NCBI GenBank assembly: GCA_003225615.1
Contig: QIAS01000284.1
Span: 2,691 to 8,733, forward strand
Direction: 5' to 3'
Origin: Acidobacteriota bacterium
Lineage (GTDB): Bacteria; Acidobacteriota; Terriglobia; Terriglobales; Acidobacteriaceae
Length of the DNA: 6,043 bases
In this document: positions 1-6,043 of the stretch, piece after piece
Position numbering within the stretch: position 1 is the stretch's first letter
Layout: each line of letters begins with the position of its first letter
Notes under the pieces: generated by a model
Seen by the model: only the letters and a program-made list of their open reading frames with translations
Told to the model about the DNA's origin: nothing
Databases searched by the model: none
Position numbers and translations under genes: made by a program

Positions 1-1
1 C

Positions 2-1318
2 ACGATCCGTCCCATATTTCGCGAACGCGGCAAAATCAATGCTGAAGTCACCGGCCGTCTCACCGAGTCCCTGGGAGGCGTGCGCGTAATCAAGGGCTAC
101 CACGCGGAGGAGCGCGAGGAGAGGGTATTTTTCAAGGGTGTGCAGCGTCTGCTCGACAACGTCATGCATACCCTGACCGCCACCTCGGTGATGAGCCTGT
201 CGGCCAGCCTGCTGCTGGGCGTCGTCGGCGTCGTAATCATGTACGTGGGAGCGCGGCAGATTATGGCAGGCACTCTCACCATTGGCGGATTTTTCACCTA
301 CACCCTGTTTATGGGATTCCTGGTCGCCCCGATTATCGGCATTGTTTCCATTGGAACGCAGCTCACCGAGGCGCTGGCGGGGCTGGAACGCACTCACGAA
401 GTCCTGAGCGAGCGGCCCGAAGACAAGGATCCCAAACGTACTGTGGTGCTCGGCGACATTTACGGCGACATCAAATTCCAGAATGTCAGTTTCAGCTACG
501 ACGGCAACCGCAAAGTGCTGAACGACGTCTCGTTCCATGCCGAGCCCGGAACCGTAACTGCTCTGGTCGGTTCTTCCGGTTCGGGAAAATCCACAACCAT
601 CGGTCTGATTGCAGCCTTTTACGTGCCCACCGAAGGAAGAATTTCTGTCGATGGCACAGACCTGAGCACGGTCCGCCTGGATTCATATCGAACTCGTTTA
701 GGCGTGGTCCTGCAAGAGTCGTTTCTTTTCGACGGTACGATTCGTGAAAACGTCTTATTTTCTCGACCTGAAGCAAGCGAAGAGCAATTCATGCGCGCAT
801 GCCGCATCGCGCGCGTGGACGAGTTCGCGGAAACTTTCGCTGACAAATACGATACCGTGGTCGGCGAGCGTGGAGTAAAGCTTTCCGGCGGCCAGCGACA
901 GCGCATTTCGATTGCCCGGGCTATCCTTGCAGAGCCACGCATTCTGATTCTCGACGAAGCTACTTCTAGCCTCGATTCGGAATCGGAAGCCATGATCCAG
1001 CAAGGTCTCTCCTACCTGATGCAAGGCCGCACTACATTCGTGATTGCGCACCGGCTTTCAACCATTCGTCGAGCAGACCAGATCTTGGTCATCGAGCAAG
1101 GGCAGATCGTGGAACGTGGCACACACGAGCAACTGTTTGCCATGCAGGGCCGTTATTACGACCTTTACACCCGCCAGCACGGGCTGGAGACTAACCTGTT
1201 TCTTGCGCCCGGAGAAGGAGATGCGGCTGCGGTTGGCGCGGAGGAAGACAAATCGAGTGGCGATGATGATCCCAACCTGGCGGACGCACTCCGCATCGTA
1301 AAGGGAGAGATCCGCTAA
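2..1318 (+). CDS. MsbA/LmrA-type ABC exporter, membrane domain fused to ATPase (5'-partial)
   Basis: This is the last 438 residues of an ABC half-transporter that pumps lipid, drug or peptide across the inner membrane as a dimer. The frame is open from base 2, so the true start, probably about 150-200 residues further up, is outside the window; the GTG at 80 is internal. Numbering visible residues, two last membrane helices of the type-1 exporter domain lie at about 60-83 and 95-120. The ATPase follows: Walker A GSSGSGKST at 190-198, Q-loop Gln238, signature LSGGQ at 294-298, Walker B ILILDE at 314-319 with catalytic Glu319, and switch His350. All ATPase motifs are intact, so the domain should be active. 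After the usual family end there is a tail of about 45 residues rich in Asp and Glu. The next gene starts 8 bp after the stop. The transported substrate cannot be told from sequence. Confidence 0.95.
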   Translation, partial: TIRPIFRERGKINAEVTGRLTESLGGVRVIKGYHAEEREERVFFKGVQRLLDNVMHTLTATSVMSLSASLLLGVVGVVIMYVGARQIMAGTLTIGGFFTYTLFMGFLVAPIIGIVSIGTQLTEALAGLERTHEVLSERPEDKDPKRTVVLGDIYGDIKFQNVSFSYDGNRKVLNDVSFHAEPGTVTALVGSSGSGKSTTIGLIAAFYVPTEGRISVDGTDLSTVRLDSYRTRLGVVLQESFLFDGTIRENVLFSRPEASEEQFMRACRIARVDEFAETFADKYDTVVGERGVKLSGGQRQRISIARAILAEPRILILDEATSSLDSESEAMIQQGLSYLMQGRTTFVIAHRLSTIRRADQILVIEQGQIVERGTHEQLFAMQGRYYDLYTRQHGLETNLFLAPGEGDAAAVGAEEDKSSGDDDPNLADALRIVKGEIR

Positions 1319-1326
1319 CCAGCTTC

Positions 1327-2091
1327 ATGACATCCGTTTCCGACAAGTCCAAGCAGAATGGCTCTTCGGTGGTGAGCACGGCAGACCTCTGTCGCCATTA
1401 CCGAATGGGCGAAACGCTGATCCGGGCAGTAGACGGCGTGTCGCTGCAAGTGCAGTCGGGAGAATTCATCGCTCTACTTGGCGCGTCCGGTTCGGGGAAA
1501 TCGTCGCTGCTGAATCTGATTGCGGGCCTGGACCGGCCAACCTCTGGAAGTGTGGTGGTCTACGGCAACAATCTTGCCGAGCTTTCGCGTTTAGAGCTAT
1601 CCAAATACCGTCTGCGGACCGTAGGCATGGTATTTCAGTCCTTCAATCTGATTCCCAGCATGAATTTGATGGAGAATGTCGAGCTGCCATTGCGTTTTGC
1701 CGAAGTCGATCGCAATAAACGCGCATCGCTGGCTCAGACGGCGCTGCACCGGGTAGGTTTGAGCGCCCGACTAAGGCACCGCCCCAGCGAACTTTCCGGC
1801 GGAGAACAGCAGCGCGCATCGCTGGCGCGAGCTTTGATCAACCAGCCACGCCTGCTGCTCGCCGATGAGCCCACCGGCAATCTGGATAGCCACACGGGCA
1901 TGGAGATCCTGGACCTGGTTCGCGAATTTAATGAGACTCTCGGTATGACCGTCTTGATGGTTACACACGAGCGCACCTTGGCCGAGCGTTACGCGAAGCG
2001 TTTAATCTTTTTGGCCGACGGTAAACTGGTTGACGACCAGCGTAACCATGAGCATGAGACCGTGCCAACGCTGCAAGGAGGCCGGCCATGA
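1327..2091 (+). CDS. ABC transporter ATP-binding protein, LolD/MacB type
   Basis: This 254-residue cytoplasmic ATPase powers the permease encoded directly downstream. Motifs: Walker A GASGSGKSS at 52-60, Q-loop in VFQSFNLIP, signature LSGGEQQ at 156-162, Walker B LLLADEPTGNLDS around Asp180-Glu181, and switch His214 in VTHE. The ADEPTGNLD sequence and a length near 230-250 are typical of the LolD/MacB/YknY group (type VII ABC transporters), which use ATP for mechanotransmission or extrusion from the periplasmic face rather than classical import. Walker A ends GKSS instead of the commoner GKST, a tolerated change. The ATG at 1327 is the first start in frame. The nearest purine-rich stretch, AGGGAG at 1302-1307, is 19 bases away, too far for a normal ribosome site, so translation may be coupled to the gene before. 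The stop overlaps the permease start (ATGA). Whether lipoprotein, peptide or another molecule is handled is unknown. Confidence 0.95.
   Translation: MTSVSDKSKQNGSSVVSTADLCRHYRMGETLIRAVDGVSLQVQSGEFIALLGASGSGKSSLLNLIAGLDRPTSGSVVVYGNNLAELSRLELSKYRLRTVGMVFQSFNLIPSMNLMENVELPLRFAEVDRNKRASLAQTALHRVGLSARLRHRPSELSGGEQQRASLARALINQPRLLLADEPTGNLDSHTGMEILDLVREFNETLGMTVLMVTHERTLAERYAKRLIFLADGKLVDDQRNHEHETVPTLQGGRP
2075..2081 (+). promoter_or_regulatory. Ribosome binding site of the permease gene
   Basis: AAGGAGG is a near-perfect Shine-Dalgarno sequence, 6 bases before the ATG at 2088. It lies inside the 3' end of the ATPase gene and fixes the permease start at the ATGA overlap. It is the strongest ribosome site I see in the window. 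Confidence 0.85.
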
Positions 2092-3477
2092 AGGCTTACG
2101 ACCTGGCTGAGCTGGCGGTGCGCAACTTGCGCGAATCCGTTCTCCGGAATTCCCTCACGACAGTTGGCATCGCGGTTGGCGTTGCCTCGCTCGTAGCAAT
2201 GCTTTCATTAGGAATCGGTCTGCAGCAACTTGCCAACCGCCGCCTGAAAAAGAGCGGCCTTTTTGACACCGTAGTGGTGACCTCCCGGCGTGATTTGCGC
2301 TCCCGCGGACAGCCCGGCGCTCGACGAATCTGCTAGAGAGAAGATCACCCAGTTGCGAGACGTGCTGGAAGCATCTCCCGACATTCGTTTCATCACTGAG
2401 CTTCGTTACCAGGACAAGCCGCACTTAACCTTAATCGCAGCGCTGCCCTCATCGGCCAAGGAACGCGACGCCTTCGAAAACATGCAGGGCCAATTTTTTT
2501 CCTCTGACAGCGCACCTGAGGCCATATTGCAGAAATCGTTTGCAGAAGAGTTGCTAGGCAAGAGGCGGAAGCCCGGGGAGGACGACACCAACGTTGCCGA
2601 ACTCGGGCCTCCTCTGCTCGGCAAAGACTTGGTGATGCGCTATGCCGAGAGAATGGCGACTCCAGGCCCCGCAATAACTGCGTCCGAAACAAACGGAACC
2701 CAAAATGCTGTATCTGATCACGCTGATGACGTGGCGGGAGCGGCTTATTCCGTGATATCGCGGGAACAGACATTAAAGATCGTCGGGATTTCCGATCTCG
2801 ACCCGGACAGTCTGCGTGGTCCCGGCCGCGCGCGCGTCTTCCTTCCGCTAAAATTCGCGGAGAACCTGCACGTTATGCAAGCCACATCTCTGCGTGATAA
2901 CAGCTCTGCTGCCGCCAACACGCCGACTTACGCGACCGTAAGCGTGCGAGTAAGAAGCGCGAAAAACGTCGCAACAGTCGAGAATGCCATCAGGAAGATG
3001 GGATTCAACACTTTCTCCATCGTGGACGCAACCCGCAGCATGCGACAGTTTTTCGCGGTTCTAGATCTTTTCCTGGGAATCTTTGGCAGTCTCGCGCTGG
3101 CGGTGGCCTCTATCGGAATCGTCAACACACTGGTGATGGCCATCCTTGAAAGACGGCGAGAAATTGGCATTATGAAGGCCATCGGCGCCAGCGATGTTGA
3201 TGTCAAAAAGCTATTTTTCGCCGAGGCTGGAGCCATGGGCGTGCTGGGCGGAGCAGTCGGGGTGGCCCTGGGTTGGACGATCGGACGCGTCATCAATATC
3301 GGCACCAACATTTACCTGAAACGGCAGGAGCTTCCGCCGGAGCAGATCTGGTTTGTCCCCTGGTGGCTGGTGCTGGGGGCCATCGTCTTTGCCTTGCTGG
3401 TGAGTTTGATTTCCGGGCTGTATCCCGCGTCCCGTGCGGCGCGACTCGATCCGGTGCAGGCCCTGCGCTACGAGTAA
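2088..3477 (+). pseudogene. MacB/FtsX-type ABC transporter permease, interrupted by a frameshift
   Basis: The inner-membrane partner of the preceding ATPase. The frame from ATG 2088 encodes 82 residues and stops at 2334-2336. It holds the conserved N-terminus and first membrane helix (about residues 22-45), then VVVTSRRDLRS. A second frame, open through 2290-3477, carries the rest: a periplasmic domain of roughly 250 residues and three C-terminal FtsX helices (about 3049-3135, 3214-3290, 3349-3430), with the hallmark ERRREIGIMKAIGAS after the first of these and a DPVQALRYE ending. Neither piece alone has the four-helix fold. Dropping one C from CCC at 2313-2315 joins them as RSRGQPALDES and gives 462 residues, a normal family length. 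The GTG at 2290 that would open the second frame is therefore probably not a start. This is either a sequence error or a recently broken gene; no MacA-like adaptor is in view. Confidence 0.9.
2313..2315 (+). other. Probable frameshift point in the permease gene (one extra C)
   Basis: Upstream the coding frame is that of ATG 2088; downstream it is moved by +1. The most economical repair is loss of one C in this CCC run, which turns the codons after CAG into CCG GCG CTC GAC. The exact base is uncertain: any one-base removal between roughly 2290 and 2333 would rejoin the frames, since both are open there. Confidence 0.7.
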
Positions 3478-3486
3478 ATAAACCGC

Positions 3487-4383
3487 ATGTTAAGGCCCTA
3501 CCGTCTACTCCTGATCATTTTCCTGGCTTTGCTCTCGCGCTCTGCGCAAGCACAGAGACGCGTTGATTGTAATGCGCTGAACAGCCGCATTCTGAAGCAG
3601 GTCGTGCATTATTGCGTAATGCTCCCGTCAGATTATGACGCGGCCGCAACAACTCACCCGCCCAAGCGTTATCCGGTGCTTTATTTCCTGCATGGATTAG
3701 GTGACAACGAACAGAGCCTGTTCAAGAGTGGCAGCTGGGACCAGGTCGAAGAACTGCGCCGACAGCACAAGATAGGCGAATTCCTGATCGCAGCGCCGGA
3801 AGGCGGGCGTACTTTTTATGTCAATTCCGCCGATGGCAAACTGCGTTACAGCGACTTCTTCCTGCAGGAGTTCATGCCTTTCATAGAGCATAAATATCCA
3901 ATCCGCCGGGAACGCAATTCCAGGGCAATCACAGGCCTCTCCATGGGCGGGTACGGGGCGCTCCGCTTTGCATTTGCTCATCCGGAATTGTTCGGCTCAG
4001 TCAGCGCCCAAAGTGCGGCGCTGATGACCAATTCACCAACTGACTTGAACGTGGCGATGCGTTCGGGCGCCCCAGTCGGGAGATTGCTGGGAAACGTGTT
4101 TGGCAATCCCATCGATGCCGGCCATTGGAAGGAGAACGATCCCTTTCTTCTCGCCAAGTCTCAGAAGGCCGCAATCAGCCGATTAGCCATTTACTTCAAC
4201 TGCGGCCGAGACGATGAATATGGCTTTGAATCAGGAGCCGAAGCATTGGACCGGCAACTTCAGTCCGAAGGTATCCGGCATGAATTTCATCTCTATCCCG
4301 GAAACCACAGCGCAAGCTACTTTTTGGCGCACTTTGGGGAAACAATGCAGTTTCACTCGCGCGTGTTTGAAACCCGGAAATGA
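3487..4383 (+). CDS. Secreted esterase of the Esterase-D / S-formylglutathione hydrolase-like family
   Basis: A 298-residue alpha/beta-hydrolase of the putative esterase family (PF00756 type: esterase D, feruloyl and tributyrin esterases, antigen 85). Residues 1-22 form a Sec signal peptide with a basic start, a hydrophobic core LLLIIFLALL and an AQA cleavage site, so the enzyme is exported. The HGLGDN motif (69-74) would help form the oxyanion hole. The nucleophile is Ser152 in GLSMGG, the acid is probably Asp242 or Asp243 in CGRDDEY, and the base is His274 in PGNHS, so the triad is complete. Cys28 and Cys43 could form a disulfide. The gene begins 9 bp after the permease stop without a clear ribosome site, suggesting coupled translation. 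Its substrate (short-chain ester, feruloyl ester or acyl sugar) cannot be read from sequence. The signal peptide argues against a cytosolic formaldehyde-detoxifying FrmB/FghA role. Confidence 0.9.
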   Translation: MLRPYRLLLIIFLALLSRSAQAQRRVDCNALNSRILKQVVHYCVMLPSDYDAAATTHPPKRYPVLYFLHGLGDNEQSLFKSGSWDQVEELRRQHKIGEFLIAAPEGGRTFYVNSADGKLRYSDFFLQEFMPFIEHKYPIRRERNSRAITGLSMGGYGALRFAFAHPELFGSVSAQSAALMTNSPTDLNVAMRSGAPVGRLLGNVFGNPIDAGHWKENDPFLLAKSQKAAISRLAIYFNCGRDDEYGFESGAEALDRQLQSEGIRHEFHLYPGNHSASYFLAHFGETMQFHSRVFETRK

Positions 4384-4457
4384 GCCGCCCTCTCCTTAGT
4401 ATGATTCACCCAAACCGGCCTATCCTGCTATCCTTTCTGCTGCCCCACACACGGGCT

Positions 4458-4461
4458 GGAG
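4458..4461 (+). promoter_or_regulatory. Possible ribosome binding site for the TTG start of the M28 peptidase
   Basis: GGAG lies 8 bases before TTG 4470. That start places the signal peptide at the very N-terminus of the peptidase. The other in-frame starts, ATG 4380 and ATG 4401, have no comparable site at a usable distance. Confidence 0.45.
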
Positions 4462-4469
4462 ACTCTCCT

Positions 4470-6043
4470 TTGCTGCCTAAGAAGCTGCCTGTCTTCCTTG
4501 TCATCCTAATTGGCGCGCTCGGCGCCCTGTCCCAACAATCGACCAATCAGCATTTCGACGGCAACACCTGGTGGGCGCACGTTAAAACGCTGGCCAACGA
4601 CAATATGGAAGGCCGCGAGACGGGCAGCGAAGGCCTGCGCAAGGCTGAGGCCTACGTTGTGGAACAACTGAAGCAGGCGGGCCTACAGCCCGCGGGGGCT
4701 GACGGTTATTACCAGCCCATCAAATTTGAGTCGCGGCAGATTATCGAAAACGATTCCAGTCTCGCACTGGTGACGAAAGGTAAAGTTCAGCCACTCACCC
4801 TGGGAGATGATGCCTACTTCAACACGCGAGCCGACCTCGCGCCCGCGCTTGACGCTCCCCTCGTCTTCGTGGGATACGGGTTAACCATTCCGGAAAAGAA
4901 TTACGACGATCTCGCCGGCCTCGATCTCAAAGATAAAGTAGCCGTGCTTTTCACGGGTTCTCCGGCGGAAATTCCCGGGCCAATGGCTTCGCATTACCAG
5001 TCGTCCAGCGAACGCTGGAAAAGTTTCCGTAAAGCGGGCGCGATTGGTCTCATCAGCATCCCAAATCCCGCGGCACTAGACATTCCCTGGTCGCGCCTGT
5101 CAGTCAACCGTACACATCCCAGCATGGTATTGGCCGATCCGGAATTCGACGAAACCCCAGGGCAGAAGCTGTATCTCACATTCAACCCCGCAAAAGCAGA
5201 ACTGCTCTTTGCGGGTTCCGGGCACATGTTTCAGGAAATCGCCGACCTGGGCAAGGATCGCCGCCCATTGCCGCACTTTCCTTTGGCAATCTCGGTAAGA
5301 AGCAAAGCCAAAGTTGAGAAAAACGAGTTGCAATCAGCCAATATCGTTGCCAAACTGCCCGGCAGCGACCCGCAGCTCAAGAATGAGTATGTCGTACTTT
5401 CCGCACACATTGATCACATCGGCATTGGCGAACCTATCAACGGCGATCGAATTTACAACGGGGCCATGGACAATGCTTCCGGCAGCGCCCTCCTGCTGGA
5501 CATTGCGTCTTCATTCAAAAAAACGCCGGAACCGCTCAAGCGCTCGCTGCTGTTCGTATTCGTCACAGCGGAAGAAAAAGGCCTGCTCGGATCCAAGTAT
5601 TTTGCCGCCCATCCCACGGTGGACACGAAGTCGATGGTCGCTGACATCAATACCGATATGTTCTTGCCGATTATTCCTTTGAAAACGCTTACCGTATACG
5701 GACTGGCGGAGTCCGACCTGGGCGACCTGGCGCGGCAAGCGGCGGAAGCACGTGGTGTTCATGTTCAAGCCGACCCAGAACCCTGCGAAACATCTTCATC
5801 CGGAGCGATCAATACAACTTCATCCGCCACGGGATTCCGGCGCTGGCGATGGGCGTTGCACCCGACCCTAATTCGCCGGAGCAGAAGAAGATTTTTAAGG
5901 ATTGGCTGACACAGCGCTATCATGCGCCATCCGACGATCTAGACCAGCCAGTCGATTTATCGGCTGCCGCGCGATATGAAGAAATTGTGCGCGGCCTCGC
6001 GATCTCCGTGGCTGACGACGCTCAGCGTCCGCAGTGGAAGGCG
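4470..6043 (+). pseudogene. Secreted M28-family zinc aminopeptidase with PA domain, frameshifted and 3'-partial
   Basis: An exported metallopeptidase that would trim peptides outside the inner membrane. From TTG 4470 the protein opens with a signal peptide (LPKKLPVFLVILIGALGALS, then QQ). ATG 4380, overlapping the esterase stop as ATGA, is the alternative but puts about 30 residues before it. Counting from ATG 4380, a PA-type insert spans about 150-290 and the M28 fold surrounds it. Metal and catalytic residues visible are His343 (SAHIDH), Asp364 (AMDNASG), Glu398-Glu399 (TAEEKG) and Asp426 (NTDM). After PEP at 5775-5783 the frame turns into a basic nonsense tail and stops at 5907-5909. The family sequence resumes one frame over from 5786 (RNIFIRSDQYNFIRHGIPAL) and stays open to the window end, including the last zinc ligand in YHAPSDD (His codon 5921-5923). 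One added base repairs it, giving at least 525 residues. Error or decay cannot be told apart here. Confidence 0.88.
5781..5786 (+). other. Probable frameshift point in the M28 peptidase gene (one missing base)
   Basis: The frame shifts by -1 between GAA-CCC and CGA-AAC-ATC. Adding one C to the CCC at 5781-5783 would read CCC CTG CGA AAC and give PEPLRNIF, which runs smoothly into the conserved RSDQYNF. The identity of the missing base is inferred. Confidence 0.75.

Noticed and set aside
1178..1192. 15-base direct match CACGGGCTGGAGACT, repeated at 4450-4464
   Set aside because: The first copy is inside the exporter coding sequence and the second is by the M28 start. There is no further similarity on either side and no target-site or inverted-repeat structure, so it is probably coincidence.
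1319..1326. Terminator or promoter between the exporter and the ATPase gene
   Set aside because: The 8-bp gap is too short for a hairpin with a T-run, and none is seen nearby. The same holds for the 9-bp gap at 3478-3486.
2290..2312. GTG at 2290 as the start of an independent 395-residue permease
   Set aside because: It would lack the first membrane helix and the conserved N-terminus, which are present in the overlapping frame with a strong ribosome site. A single indel explains both pieces.
2822..2836. Alternating CG stretch (GGCCGCGCGCGCG region)
   Set aside because: It encodes ordinary residues (GPGRARV) in a G+C-rich gene and is too short to call a repeat or special structure.
2928..3311. 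Long minus-strand open frame opposite the permease
   Set aside because: It mirrors codon bias of the plus-strand gene, resembles no family I recognise and has no supporting ribosome site. The other antisense frames in the window are rejected for the same reason.
4400..4405. TATGAT as a -10 promoter box before the M28 gene
   Set aside because: No TTGACA-like element lies 15-18 bases upstream and there is no TGn extension, so a chance match is likely.
5784..5795. Programmed -1 ribosomal frameshift in the M28 gene
   Set aside because: The bases TGC GAA ACA do not form an X XXY YYZ slippery heptamer and I see no obvious downstream stem-loop; the short product would lack a metal ligand.

Overview
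The window looks like a piece of a Gram-negative-type bacterial chromosome with moderately high G+C. All genes are on the + strand, packed almost end to end. The protein style (separate MacB-like ATPase and permease, secreted Esterase-D-like hydrolase, PA-domain M28 peptidase) recalls Acidobacteriota (Koribacter/Terriglobia-like). That placement is an impression from family resemblance and no phylogenetic marker is present.

Layout: (1) 2-1318, the C-terminal part of an MsbA/LmrA-type ABC exporter whose N-terminus lies upstream of the window. (2) 1327-2091, a stand-alone LolD/MacB-type ABC ATPase. (3) 2088-3477, its MacB/FtsX-type permease, overlapping the ATPase by ATGA and split by a frameshift near 2313-2315. 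(4) 3487-4383, a secreted serine esterase with a complete catalytic triad. (5) about 4470-6043, a secreted M28-family zinc peptidase with a PA domain, split by a second frameshift near 5781-5786 and running off the right edge. No tRNA, rRNA, mobile element, CRISPR array or convincing terminator is visible. The only non-coding stretches are 8 bp, 9 bp and, if the preferred M28 start is right, 86 bp.

The genes read like one transcription unit: an ABC exporter, a two-gene ABC transporter of the MacB/Lol class, then two exported hydrolases. A link between the transporters and the hydrolases is inferred only from spacing and strand; both hydrolases have their own Sec-type signal peptides and need not be substrates of the transporters.

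The most notable observation is the pair of single-base frame breaks. Removing one C near 2313 restores a 462-residue permease. Adding one base near 5784 restores an M28 peptidase that regains its final zinc-ligand histidine. Both breaks sit at CCC tracts and have opposite sign, so sequencing or assembly error is at least as likely as true gene decay. I found no strong evidence of a previously undescribed system.
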